Numbered from the stretch's first letter, positions 26,079 through 33,653 are shown. The stretch is DNA of 64,000 nucleotides from Domibacillus enclensis (GCF_900156125.1 NZ_FTLX01000001.1:1-64000), one strand, 5' to 3'. Program-made: numbers and translations. The notes: generated from the letters alone by a model not told the origin.

Positions 26079-26291
26079 TTATTCTTTTTTGTGTTCGTGC
26101 TCTATCTGCTTGCTGATGGGCGAATGGCTGATCACGGCTTCGGCCTGTTCCGGAGAAAGCCCGCGAACTTTTTGCAGCCAGTTTAGCATATGAGCCTTTT
26201 CGTCCTTGAACTCATCCAATTCAAGCTGCCTTGTTTTTTCTTCTGTAGAAATTAAGTAGTCCTCGTATAAACGCTGATAGTCAATTTTCAA
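26079..26291 (-). CDS. Small charged protein, unknown
   Basis: A 70-residue helical, highly charged protein (MKIDYQRLYEDYLISTEEKTRQLELDEF...). TTG start with AAGGAG about ten bases upstream. No signal peptide or family recognised. It lies between tRNA-Cys and the cotJ promoter. Confidence 0.6.
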   Translation of the reverse strand: MKIDYQRLYEDYLISTEEKTRQLELDEFKDEKAHMLNWLQKVRGLSPEQAEAVISHSPISKQIEHEHKKE

Positions 26292-26352
26292 ATGCCTTCA
26301 CTCCTTTTCCTATCGTCTACCCGGTTATAGGCAAAAGAAAAACACTTCCTGT

Positions 26353-26382
26353 TCATATTTTATGTAAAGGCCTATATACATA
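26353..26382 (+). promoter_or_regulatory. Candidate sigma-E promoter of cotJ
   Basis: TCATATT (26353-26359), 15 bp, TATACATA (26375-26382). Elements resemble sigma-E boxes (-35 ATATT, -10 CATACAHT), and B. subtilis cotJ is sigma-E dependent. Overlapping alternative -10 sequences exist. Confidence 0.45.
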
Positions 26383-26414
26383 TACAATGCTGAAAAAAAG
26401 ATAGGGGGAAAAAA

Positions 26415-26660
26415 GTGAACAGCCAGCAGCCATTCCAATCTGTAAGAACGTACATTCCGCCGCGAAGTCCATTTGATCCGTGTCCGCCGATTGGGCGAAA
26501 ATTCTACAGCACGCCGCCTCATTTGTTTTTAGGTGTGCAGCCGCCGGATCTTCCACAATTTTCACCGGCCGAGGCATTGAGAAAAGGAACGTTGTGGAAA
26601 GTGTTTGCTGACTATTATGAGAATCCATACCGGAAGGGGGGCAAACCCCGGCATGGATAA
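26415..26660 (+). CDS. cotJA: Spore coat protein CotJA
   Basis: An 81-residue proline-rich coat-associated protein: FDPCPPIGRKFYSTPPHLFLGVQPPDLPQFSP, then EALRKGTLWKVFADYYENP, the CotJA pattern. GTG start with AGGGGGAAA upstream. First gene of the cotJABC operon, made in the mother cell; CotJA and CotJC interact in B. subtilis. Confidence 0.9.
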   Translation: MNSQQPFQSVRTYIPPRSPFDPCPPIGRKFYSTPPHLFLGVQPPDLPQFSPAEALRKGTLWKVFADYYENPYRKGGKPRHG

Positions 26661-26916
26661 CACTCTTCCGAAAGAGTATTATACAAAGCTTGAGGAGATT
26701 CAAGCAGCCGACTTTGTTGTGCTGGAATTGACGCTTTATTTAGATACGCATCCGACAGACGCTCAGGCAATTGCGCAGTTTAATCAGTTTACCCGGCATA
26801 GCATGCAGTTAAAAAAAGCGTTTGAGACCCAATTTGGCCCCCTTCAGCAGGGCAGTATCAACCCATCAAAAACGAACTGGGCGTGGAGTGAATTTCCCTG
26901 GCCATGGCAGGTCTAA
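26653..26916 (+). CDS. cotJB: Spore coat protein CotJB
   Basis: An 87-residue protein with the CotJB layout: EYYTKLEEIQAADFVVLELTLYLDTHP and a C-terminal tryptophan-rich tail NWAWSEFPWPWQV. The ATG at 26653 overlaps the end of cotJA by 8 bases, implying translational coupling. Confidence 0.9.
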   Translation: MDNTLPKEYYTKLEEIQAADFVVLELTLYLDTHPTDAQAIAQFNQFTRHSMQLKKAFETQFGPLQQGSINPSKTNWAWSEFPWPWQV

Positions 26917-26940
26917 TAAACCGGAAAAGGTGGAACGAGT

Positions 26941-27510
26941 ATGTGGACATATGAAAAGAAACTGCAGTACCCGGTAAAGGTCAGCACGTGCAACCCGACC
27001 CTGGCTAAATATTTAATGGAGCAGTACGGAGGGGCCGATGGAGAGCTTGCAGCAGCTCTTCGGTACATGAATCAGCGTTATACGATTCCTGAAAAAGTAA
27101 TCGGTCTTTTAAATGATATTGCGACGGAAGAGTTTTCGCATTTGGAAATGATTGCGACGATGATTTACAAGCTGACAAAGGACGCCACGCCAGATCAGCT
27201 TCGTGAAGCAGGACTAGCCGAGCACTATGTCAGTCATGACAGCGCCCTGTTTTACAGCAACGCAGCGGGTGTTCCGTTTACCGCTTCTTATATTCAGGCA
27301 AAAGGCGATCCGATTGCCGATTTATATGAAGATATTGCAGCAGAGGAAAAAGCTCGGGCCACTTATCAATGGATTATTGACATGTCCGATGATCCGGATT
27401 TAAACGATTCGCTCCGTTTCTTAAGGGAAAGGGAAATTGTACACTCTCAGCGGTTCAGGGAAGCGGTTGAAATCGTCAAAGACGACCGGAGCCAGCAGAA
27501 AATTTTTTAA
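26941..27510 (+). CDS. cotJC: Spore coat protein CotJC, manganese catalase family
   Basis: A 189-residue ferritin-like four-helix protein related to dimanganese catalases. Metal-site glutamates and histidines are in helix pairs: ELAAALRYMNQRY, ATEEFSHLEMIA (E..H) and IAAEEKARATYQW, REIVHSQRF. Last gene of the cotJ operon, 24 bp after cotJB; a terminator follows. It may protect the spore coat from peroxide. Confidence 0.92.
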   Translation: MWTYEKKLQYPVKVSTCNPTLAKYLMEQYGGADGELAAALRYMNQRYTIPEKVIGLLNDIATEEFSHLEMIATMIYKLTKDATPDQLREAGLAEHYVSHDSALFYSNAAGVPFTASYIQAKGDPIADLYEDIAAEEKARATYQWIIDMSDDPDLNDSLRFLREREIVHSQRFREAVEIVKDDRSQQKIF

Positions 27511-27517
27511 AGTGGAT

Positions 27518-27547
27518 AAAACCAGAGTCTACCGGGCTCTGGTTTTT
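27518..27547 (+). terminator. Terminator of cotJABC
   Basis: AAAACCAGAG pairs with CTCTGGTTTT and ends in T. Confidence 0.85.
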
Positions 27548-27561
27548 GTGTTTATGAGACC

Positions 27562-27666
27562 TTAAAGAAACGACGTGCCGATGATAATTAAGAGAATAAA
27601 TAACACAACAACAAGAGCCAGGCTGGAGCCATCTCCACCGTTGTGTCCACTTTTATTGCCGCTCAT
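27562..27666 (-). CDS. YjcZ family small sporulation membrane protein
   Basis: A 34-residue peptide MSGNKSGHNGGDGSSLALVVVLF... with a Gly-rich polar head and one C-terminal hydrophobic helix ending GTSFL, the YjcZ-type pattern common in spore formers. ATG at 27666 has a strong AGGAGGTG site; longer upstream starts are unsupported. Convergent with cotJ, from which it is separated by a terminator. Confidence 0.8.
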   Translation of the reverse strand: MSGNKSGHNGGDGSSLALVVVLFILLIIIGTSFL

Positions 27667-27808
27667 TGCGACCACCTCCTGCACTATAGTGTATTCGAGC
27701 GTTTCGATTCCTCCTGGACAAAAAGGCAAAAACCGCTCCAGCTGATAACGACTTTGGCCAAAAGCCATATAGTGTAGAAGGATCTTTTTTCAAAAGGAGT
27801 GTGACAAA

Positions 27809-28399
27809 GTGGGGACGCGGAAGTTTCGAGAAATTGTTCAAATCAACTATGAGCGCGCAATTGAGGTGATTCAAACTGGGGATTTATTATTTTGCAGCGG
27901 CACCTACCTGATCAGTGAATTCATCAAAAAAGCTTCCCAATCGGATATGAGCCACGTGGCTTTTTTATTTAAATGGAACGGCAGGGTGCTTGTCTTTGAA
28001 AGTGTTGAACAAGCGGGCGTCCGAATTATTCCATTGCTTCATTACGTGTCCAACTATGATAATAGCGGAAAAAAATACAAAGGCTCTCTTTATATTGCCA
28101 GGCATGAAAAGCTGATCGATTCTGCTTTCGATGAAGCCCTTCTTTCGCCCATGCTCGGAAAAGGAATTGATTCATTAAACCAGCAGTATGCCCAGGCTGA
28201 AATTATGCGGATTTTAACACGCATCCAGCTGGGCATCGGGCAGCGGAAAAACCAAAACGAATTCATCTGTTCCGAATTTGTTGATCAATGCTTTCAGCAA
28301 ATTGGCATTCAATTCGCCCGAGGTGAAGGCGACTTTATTTATCCGGAGCATATTGCTGCCGATCAACGCGTTTTTCCATTGTTTGAGCTCGTTGTTTGA
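27809..28399 (+). CDS. YiiX/NlpC-P60-like permuted papain-fold protein
   Basis: A 196-residue protein with the circularly permuted NlpC/P60 (YiiX/YebB-like) arrangement: TGDLLFCSGTYLISEFIKKASQSDMSHVAFLF carries the catalytic His early, and FICSEFVDQCFQQIG carries the catalytic Cys near the C-terminus. No signal peptide is present. The natural substrate is unknown; cell-wall peptide or lipid ester cleavage are both known in the fold. GTG at 27809 with AAGGAG ten bases upstream. Confidence 0.7.
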   Translation: MGTRKFREIVQINYERAIEVIQTGDLLFCSGTYLISEFIKKASQSDMSHVAFLFKWNGRVLVFESVEQAGVRIIPLLHYVSNYDNSGKKYKGSLYIARHEKLIDSAFDEALLSPMLGKGIDSLNQQYAQAEIMRILTRIQLGIGQRKNQNEFICSEFVDQCFQQIGIQFARGEGDFIYPEHIAADQRVFPLFELVV

Positions 28400-28488
28400 G
28401 TTAAATGAGATTGAAGCAGGGCGACGGCAAGGATGCTTGCACTATACAAAAAGAAAATCAGTTGATCGCGGTTTTTTCGGCTTTTCAT
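28363..28488 (-). CDS. Small single-helix membrane protein, antisense overlap
   Basis: A 41-residue frame starting MKSRKNRDQLIFFLYSASIL: basic N-terminus, one hydrophobic helix (LIFFLYSASILAVALLQ), polar Thr/Ser/Asn tail. It has an excellent AAGGAGGGATG site 7 bases before its ATG at 28488. The last 37 bases overlap the end of the 27809 gene on the other strand. No family recognised. Confidence 0.55.
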   Translation of the reverse strand: MKSRKNRDQLIFFLYSASILAVALLQSHLTQTTSSNNGKTR

Positions 28489-28652
28489 GGATCATCCCTC
28501 CTTTTGCGCTTTAGTGTAAACAAAAAGAATTTAATTATTTATTCTTAATTCATTATGTGCTAAATTCAAAATAATAAAAGTAAAAAAAGCTTAATAACAA
28601 GAAAAAAAGGGAAAAGAATAAAACGGAAAACTGAAAAAGGAAGTGACCAGTC

Positions 28653-28907
28653 ATGCAAGTGGAAAAAAGAGCGCTGGATCTATTGAACTCGATCAAAAAG
28701 GGCGAGAAACCGGAACAGGGAAATGAACCTTTGCAAACATTCGGAGAAGCACTGCACTTTCTCGATTCCAACAACCTGGCGACCGGCATCACAGTAGAGC
28801 GGTCAGAGGAAGAAAAAAACATTAAAGGCTACTCGATTGAAGATGATTTTTCAATCACAGTATCTGGATTTGAGTTTTTAGAAAAAAATAAACCGGATAG
28901 GGAATGA
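28653..28907 (+). CDS. Small protein, possibly YjcQ-type winged helix
   Basis: An 84-residue soluble protein. The order helix-rich start (ALDLLNSIKKGEKPE), FGEALHFLDSNNLATGITVER, and closing strand/helix ISVTGFEFL-like (SITVSGFEFLEKN) resembles small winged-helix proteins such as YjcQ; the resemblance is in layout, not proven homology. ATG follows AAAGGAAGTG. The 250-bp AT-rich stretch before it contains nothing else recognised. Confidence 0.55.
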   Translation: MQVEKRALDLLNSIKKGEKPEQGNEPLQTFGEALHFLDSNNLATGITVERSEEEKNIKGYSIEDDFSITVSGFEFLEKNKPDRE

Positions 28908-28913
28908 ATGTGG

Positions 28914-28957
28914 AAAGCGTCCTGCAGTTTCTAAGTAAACTGTGTGGGCGTTTTTTT
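28914..28957 (+). terminator. Terminator after the 28653 gene
   Basis: Two-part stem AAAGCGTCC ... GGGCGTTT with inner CAGTTT/AAACTG, then seven T. Confidence 0.8.
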
Positions 28958-29047
28958 GCGTGAAAAGAAAACGGATGAAAAAAGACGCGCATTTATAGGT
29001 CGGTCTGCATCTATTATAAATAGCAGCAGCCGTAAGGAGGGAGGCTT

Positions 29048-29338
29048 ATGCTCAAGCCTGGAGACTGGATCATTCATGCGCACGGAAAGGAACGAATTAT
29101 TGGGTTTATCCGCGATTTTTCAAGATTAAGAAATGAAGTGTACATCGTGCAGGTTTCATCGTATTTTGATAAAAAGATCACACCGATCAAGCCGGAACTT
29201 GTGGTTGTGGAAAGCAAAAATATTATGGCTGTCGGGCTGACGCTGGCAAAGGAAGATTGGGATTCGATGATTGATCTTGCCATTTTAACGGATGATGAAC
29301 AATGGTTTCGCCAGCTGTCGAAAAGAAAGCCTGGCTGA
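29048..29338 (+). CDS. IDEAL-domain-like small protein
   Basis: A 96-residue protein: an N-terminal beta-rich part (MLKPGDWIIHAHGKERIIGFIRDFSRL) that resembles a small CarD/Tudor-like barrel start, and a C-terminal MIDLAILTDDEQWFRQLSKR segment matching the IDEAL motif found in several Bacillus proteins of unknown role. ATG at 29048 follows AAGGAGGGAGG. Single gene, function unknown. Confidence 0.65.
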   Translation: MLKPGDWIIHAHGKERIIGFIRDFSRLRNEVYIVQVSSYFDKKITPIKPELVVVESKNIMAVGLTLAKEDWDSMIDLAILTDDEQWFRQLSKRKPG

Positions 29339-29437
29339 TCCAGCCTTCATTTAATATCAAATGAAAAAATAGACTTTATGTTCGGTCTTTGATACACTAA
29401 ACATATCACAGTACTGCTATTGAAAAGAGGCCATGAT

Positions 29438-29731
29438 ATGATTGATCACATCGTACTTGTTAAATTTGCTGAATCGACAACGGTTGAACAGCTTGAAGAA
29501 GTCGTTGCGCGGTTTAAAGCGCTTGAGAAACATCTTGAAGGCGTTATTGATATTCAGGCAGGAATTAATTTTTCTGAAAAAAATCAAGGCTACCAGGTAG
29601 TGCTGACGACCCGCTTCGAAAATAAAGCAGCGCTCGAAGCGTACGGACCGCATCCAGAGCATCAGGCTGTCGCCGCTTTTATTCGTGAATCGGGACGTCT
29701 TGACAGCATTGTGGTGGACATCGAGATTTAA
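29438..29731 (+). CDS. Dabb (stress-responsive alpha/beta barrel) protein
   Basis: A 97-residue dimeric ferredoxin-like barrel protein: MIDHIVLVKFAESTTVEQLEEVVARF, then GYQVVLTTRFENKAALEAYGPHPEHQAVAAFI, the Dabb family signature. Biochemical role unknown; the fold includes small enzymes and stress-induced proteins. ATG at 29438 follows AAAAGAGG by seven bases. The dispersed terminator repeat follows its stop. Confidence 0.85.
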   Translation: MIDHIVLVKFAESTTVEQLEEVVARFKALEKHLEGVIDIQAGINFSEKNQGYQVVLTTRFENKAALEAYGPHPEHQAVAAFIRESGRLDSIVVDIEI

Positions 29732-29738
29732 TCAAGTG

Positions 29739-29816
29739 AGCTTGGGACAAAAGGTTTTGGATAGAAGGGAAGCCGAACGATGCAATCGTTCGGCTTTCTT
29801 TTGAGCTATTCTTGAT
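29739..29816 (+). repeat. Dispersed terminator-bearing repeat, copy 2
   Basis: GAGCTTGGGACAA, TTTTGGATAGAAG, hairpin AAGCCGAACGA/TCGTTCGGCTT (29770-29796) with T-rich tail, then ATTCTTGATGGT. Same order and orientation as copy 1 at 16366-16441; this copy has a longer stem. It terminates the Dabb gene. Confidence 0.7.
29770..29802 (+). terminator. Terminator of the Dabb gene
   Basis: AAGCCGAACGA, 5-nt loop, TCGTTCGGCTT, T-rich tail; part of repeat copy 2. Confidence 0.8.
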
Positions 29817-29860
29817 GGTGTAACCATTTATTTAGTGACTGAGCTTGCGCTAACACAGTA

Positions 29861-29991
29861 AAGGCGGCTTCTGCAGGACTACGCGTTCGGAGGGGCGGGC
29901 GGTGAGCTAACTTTTGTCGCTACGCTCCAAAAGTGGATCTCACCTGGCCCGCTGATCCCTCCCGAGTCTTCGTCCTGCGCCAGCCGCCCTT
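29861..29991. repeat. 131-bp imperfect palindrome (Bacillaceae-type hairpin element)
   Basis: Outer arms (29861-29879 and 29972-29991) pair at most positions, a middle arm pairs GGAGGG-type with CCCTCC, and the inner arms are GGTGAG/CTCACC and AACTTTTG/CAAAAGT. No ORF lies inside. GC-rich, unlike its AT-rich flanks. It looks like a non-coding repetitive element, but only one full copy is in the window. Confidence 0.6.
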
Positions 29992-30088
29992 CTTACGATT
30001 AGTCAATAGCTTTTCAGAAAAGAATGACGTTGCCGGGAGGTTTTTTAAGCTACTCCCTCACGCTGAAAAATGGCACATGCCAAAAAGA

Positions 30089-30122
30089 CCTGACGAATGT
30101 TTATTTTTTTCGAAAGGTCATT
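30089..30122 (-). terminator. Probable terminator of the transposase gene
   Basis: On the minus strand GACCT and AGGTC enclose an AT-rich loop and are followed by TTTTTGG. The stem is short, so confidence is moderate. Confidence 0.4.
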
Positions 30123-30145
30123 ATGATATAGTAAAGGTACAGGTA

Positions 30146-31369
30146 TTACGATTGATGAGCCGGTCGTGTGGACTCGTAATCGTAAAGAATGCCATGTGTC
30201 AGTAAGTGAAGTGTCACTTTCAGAAACTTATTGATGCAGGCAATGATTGCAACCTTATGAGGCTTCCTCTGAGGTTGTTTTTTTAATTTGTAATAGTAGT
30301 CTACAAAATGATTTGGCTTCCCTTTTGCCATAAGCATGGCGCATATCATAAAATATAAAATCTTCCGTAATTGCTTGTTCCCACGCTTGTTTATTCGATC
30401 CCTATACTGCGTATTTCCGGACTGATAGCGCATGATATCAATTCCTGTGTAAGCGTTCAATTGTTTCGCATGTTGAAAACGACGAAAGTCCCCTAATTCT
30501 CCAATTAACCGGCACGCTGTTGTCTCTCCAATACCCGGGATGGAACGGAATACGTGATACTCTGTTCGTTCTTTTGATCGTTCTGCCATTTCTTTCACAA
30601 GAGACGCCTTTTTCTCCTGTAAATCTGCCAGACGAGCGGCGTAATCGCGTACTTGATCGCATCGAACGTCTGTCGACTTAATCGCTGGGTAGCTTTTTTC
30701 AGCTGCCACTAATAGAATGGCTGCTTTTTTCTCCGCGCTTGTACTCGATATCTTTTTTCGCGTATTCGCTCTCAAGCGATTTTTAATAACTGTTTTCGAC
30801 TGTTCGATTAAATAGTCAGGATGGGGATACAGCTGCACCACGTTCAAGAATAGAGCAGAGCCTGGTGTGAGCAGCTTTTCCAATTCAGGGAAGCTCATCT
30901 GTAAAAGGGCATGCATCCGGTTTTTCAGTAACGTGATTTCGTCGTCCACTTCGTCGTAATACCGGGCCAGTGCTCGCATCTGGTCATAATAGTCTTCCTG
31001 TATATACGTGGATTCACGTTCCATTCTGAAATGCGTCTTCGCCAGTTCATGCGCATCACTCGTATCGGTTTTATGCCGGCGCATCTTCGCCATTTGTAAA
31101 TTCGCTTCAAGCGGATTCATGCGGCAATAGGCATGGCCGCGATCTTTGAGAAAAGCTTCGACAGGTCTTGAATAGACGCCTGTTGCTTCGAATACGATGT
31201 CAGGTGCCTGGCCATTGAGTCTAGTCATTTCTTCGATTCGTGTATGGAGCTGATCAAATTCGGCCCGAGTATGGTTTAACTGCCCTTCAAAGTCACACTG
31301 ACGATAGGGATCGTAAATAACCATCGTGCTTTTCCCATTACTCACATCTAACGCAATAACATGTTTCAT
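30146..31369 (-). CDS. IS110 family transposase (DEDD recombinase)
   Basis: A 407-residue full-length transposase. The N-terminal RuvC-like DEDD domain starts MKHVIALDVSNGKSTMVIY (first Asp), with FEATGVYSRPVEAFL (Glu) and KMRRHKTDTSDAHELAK (paired Asp). The C-terminal Transposase_20 domain has FRSIPGIGETTACRLIGELGDFRRF and NKRGNKQLRKILYFM, including the serine-containing helix region expected for IS110. No frameshift or stop is seen, so it may be active. ATG at 31369 follows GAAAAGGAG-type sequence. Confidence 0.92.
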   Translation of the reverse strand: MKHVIALDVSNGKSTMVIYDPYRQCDFEGQLNHTRAEFDQLHTRIEEMTRLNGQAPDIVFEATGVYSRPVEAFLKDRGHAYCRMNPLEANLQMAKMRRHKTDTSDAHELAKTHFRMERESTYIQEDYYDQMRALARYYDEVDDEITLLKNRMHALLQMSFPELEKLLTPGSALFLNVVQLYPHPDYLIEQSKTVIKNRLRANTRKKISSTSAEKKAAILLVAAEKSYPAIKSTDVRCDQVRDYAARLADLQEKKASLVKEMAERSKERTEYHVFRSIPGIGETTACRLIGELGDFRRFQHAKQLNAYTGIDIMRYQSGNTQYRDRINKRGNKQLRKILYFMICAMLMAKGKPNHFVDYYYKLKKQPQRKPHKVAIIACINKFLKVTLHLLTHGILYDYESTRPAHQS

Positions 31370-31490
31370 CGCCTTTTCTCCTTTTCTTCTTTTTTAGTCC
31401 ATCATAGAAGCCTTCACACGGCCTTATCGATTCCACTTTCTTATACGCGATCTCTTGGACCCAACATACTAAACGGATTCACATAAGGGT

Positions 31491-31555
31491 GTGAAGGGAG
31501 CCTGTTTGTGGTGCGGACTCGTAATGGTCCTAGCGGCTGGTCGACTTCCCTTCAC
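31491..31555 (-). ncRNA. Candidate bridge RNA hairpin of the IS110 element
   Basis: GTGAAGGGA (31491-31499) pairs with TCCCTTCAC (31547-31555) around a 47-base internal region. In minus-strand sense this region contains ATTACGAGTCCGCACCAC, nearly identical to the element's transposase-proximal end. IS110 elements are known to encode bridge RNAs in the non-coding end upstream of the transposase, with internal loops matching donor and target DNA. The position and match fit; RNA ends are not known. Confidence 0.4.
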
Positions 31556-31559
31556 TTCT

Positions 31560-31606
31560 ACTATAAAAAATAGTAGCACAAGCCATGGCCTTGGCTTGTG
31601 CTACTA
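31560..31606 (-). terminator. Strong hairpin at the outer edge of the IS 5' region
   Basis: TAGTAGCACAAGCC pairs perfectly with GGCTTGTGCTACTA over an 8-nt loop. On the minus strand it is followed by ATTTTTTATAG, giving a good terminator that would block outside transcription from entering the element. Confidence 0.65.
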
Positions 31607-31928
31607 ATGTTAGTATGTTTGTGGGGAGGAAAAGCAACTTGTAAAACCTAAAGGTAGCGTTTTGAATGAGTAACCACAATCCAATTTCTATTATTCGTGT
31701 AAAAAAGAAAAGGCGATTCTCCTACAGCCATTCGTTAGTTATTTACATCAAGCCCTTCAGCTACGAGAGCGTTCAGATTCAAGCGCCAATCTTATTGTTA
31801 TGTCTCTGCCGCTTTCTTCTCTCAGCAGAAAACATATATTAAATTTATTTCATTTAAATGACTTGCGTTTTAAGTAAATAAAAAGAGGTAAACTCCTTAT
31901 GAGATCGAATAAAAAAGGAGATTTTACT
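31607..31928. other. Intergenic, nothing recognised
   Basis: AT-rich stretch between the IS element and the M50-like gene. No ORF with a ribosome site, hairpin with T tail or clear promoter was seen, apart from a weak TTGCGT and TAAACT pair with 20-bp spacing. Confidence 0.5.
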
Positions 31929-32408
31929 TTGTTTAACTTAAGCGATATGGGAACGTTCATGTGGGCTTTTTTCATTACATTGCCGCTGACATTGCTCATT
32001 CATACTGCAGGACATGCTTTTTTTGCTGCTATATTCGGGAGTAAGACGTCGTTAATATTAGGACGCGGGAGCAAGCTTATACAACTGAAAAACATTGAGA
32101 TCCGCAAGTTGTATTTTATTGATTCTGCCTGTCAGTATGATACATTAAGATGTGAGCGGCGCTGGAAGCACGCGCTCATTTACGCCGGAGGAGCCATTTT
32201 TAACATCCTGTCCATACTGCTTGTCAATGGCTTGATTCATGCCGGAGTGATACCGGGTCACATGTTTTTTTATCAATTTGTGTATTTTTCTGTATACCTT
32301 GTTTTCTTCGCCCTACTGCCTGTTGACTACGGCGAAGAAAATCCGAGCGACGGAAAAGCAATTTACGATGTATTGAAATTCGGAAAAGTGTATAATGAAT
32401 TTGACTGA
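31929..32408 (+). CDS. M50-like membrane protein with altered HExxH motif
   Basis: About 159 residues and several hydrophobic segments. LLIHTAGHAFFAAIFG occupies the place of the site-2 protease HExxH, but the Glu is Thr (HTAGH). The second family motif is present near the C-terminus as LLPVDYGEENPSDGKAIYDVL (Asp-Gly). This suggests a relative of M50 intramembrane proteases that keeps metal-ligand histidines but lacks the catalytic base. TTG at 31929 is chosen for AAAAAAGGAG eight bases upstream; ATG at 31899, with a weaker AAGAGG, would add 10 residues. Confidence 0.6.
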   Translation: MFNLSDMGTFMWAFFITLPLTLLIHTAGHAFFAAIFGSKTSLILGRGSKLIQLKNIEIRKLYFIDSACQYDTLRCERRWKHALIYAGGAIFNILSILLVNGLIHAGVIPGHMFFYQFVYFSVYLVFFALLPVDYGEENPSDGKAIYDVLKFGKVYNEFD

Positions 32409-32465
32409 TCAAGCCCCCATGGCATGTGCCTGGGGGTGATTGTGCGTCTTAATGGAGGTGGAAGC

Positions 32466-33653
32466 ATGTCCTCTTATTATCCGAAAAACGGCCGGGTGAT
32501 TTTGCACATCGATGCGAATGCATTTTACGCAAGCGTGGAGGAGGCGGAAAACCCCTCCCTTAAACAGAAACCTGTGATCATTGCGGGCAACCCGGAAGAA
32601 CGAAAGGGCATTGTCGTCGCCGCAAACTACTTGTGCAAGAACCGCGGTGTCTATACCACGATGGCGCTTCGCGAGGCACTGAAGCTCGTGCCGGAAGCGG
32701 TCGTTATCAAGCCGAATCACCGTGTGTATAAAGAGTATTCAAAACGGATCTTCACGTACGTGGCCGGTTTTTCTCCTTTAATGGAATACGCCTCTATAGA
32801 TGAGGCATATTTAGACATTAGCGGCTGTGAGGAGCTCGGAGCCCCGATTGACATTGCCAGACAGATTCAACGAGAAGTACTTGAACAGTTTCATATTCCG
32901 CTTTCTATTGGCATTGCCCCGAATAAATTTTTAGCCAAAATGGCCAGCGACATGGAAAAGCCACTCGGGGTAACCGTGCTGCGTAAGAGAGATGTGGAGA
33001 ATGTTTTATGGCCGCGTCCAGTGTTAGAGGCACATGGAATAGGCGATAAAACAGCTTCGAAGCTGAAGGAGACGGGCATTTTCACGATGGGTGATCTGGC
33101 GAAAGCCTCCGATCAGCGGCTATCCTCTATTATGGGCATTCGGGGAATCCGGATGAAGGAAAGAGTCAACGGGATTGATGACCGCCCCGTTGATCCAGCT
33201 GCCAATTCATCGTTTAAAAGCATTGGAAATTCCACTACGTTTGCGCACAATATGACGGAGCCCGCTGCTATCCACGGAAAGCTTGAAGCACTGGCTCAAT
33301 CAGTAAGTGAGCGAATGAAACAAAAAAGAGCCGTGTCGCGGACGATTCAGGTGACGATTCGATATGATGATTTTAAAACAGTGACACGCAGCCAGACACT
33401 TGAACGGGATATCGAAGAAAAAGCTGACATTCTGGCGGTGGCAGAGAAGCTGTTTTTCAAGCATTGGAACGGTGGTCCTGTCAGACTGCTCGGCATTACA
33501 GCTCAAAATGCGCTGGACAAGCGGACGATCACCAAGCAAATGGATTTATTTTCCTTTAAAGAAGAAGCTGACAAATCAGAGCCTCTTTATCAGACGGTAG
33601 AAGCGATCAAACGGAAATTTGGAGAGCACATGATTAAAAAAGGATTTGAGTAA
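32466..33653 (+). CDS. dinB: DNA polymerase IV (translesion, Y family)
   Basis: A 395-residue lesion-bypass polymerase. Palm motifs: VILHIDANAFYASVE (first Asp) and YASIDEAYLDISG (Asp-Glu pair); the IGIAPNKFLAKMASDMEKP region and HhH segment (ILWPRPVLEAHGIG-type) follow. The C-terminal beta-clamp peptide reads QMDLFSF. Closest in style to B. subtilis YqjH. ATG at 32466 follows GGAGGTGG; an upstream in-frame start lacks a site. No LexA box was seen directly upstream. Confidence 0.92.
   Translation: MSSYYPKNGRVILHIDANAFYASVEEAENPSLKQKPVIIAGNPEERKGIVVAANYLCKNRGVYTTMALREALKLVPEAVVIKPNHRVYKEYSKRIFTYVAGFSPLMEYASIDEAYLDISGCEELGAPIDIARQIQREVLEQFHIPLSIGIAPNKFLAKMASDMEKPLGVTVLRKRDVENVLWPRPVLEAHGIGDKTASKLKETGIFTMGDLAKASDQRLSSIMGIRGIRMKERVNGIDDRPVDPAANSSFKSIGNSTTFAHNMTEPAAIHGKLEALAQSVSERMKQKRAVSRTIQVTIRYDDFKTVTRSQTLERDIEEKADILAVAEKLFFKHWNGGPVRLLGITAQNALDKRTITKQMDLFSFKEEADKSEPLYQTVEAIKRKFGEHMIKKGFE

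Larger units (their letters stand above)
30146..31606 (-). mobile_element. IS110-family insertion sequence (ends approximate)
   Basis: One transposase gene and a structured 5' non-coding end. IS110 elements lack terminal inverted repeats and long target duplications, and none are seen here. A 18-base stretch near the transposase stop (30163-30180) recurs with two changes in the 5' non-coding region (31508-31525). The exact ends cannot be fixed from one copy; the right limit given includes a terminator hairpin that may lie outside the element. Confidence 0.7.

Noticed and set aside
32413-32435. CCCCCATGGCA/TGCCTGGGGG hairpin before dinB
   Set aside because: No T tail follows and dinB starts 30 bp later; it may be a weak leader structure but there is no basis for a regulatory call.
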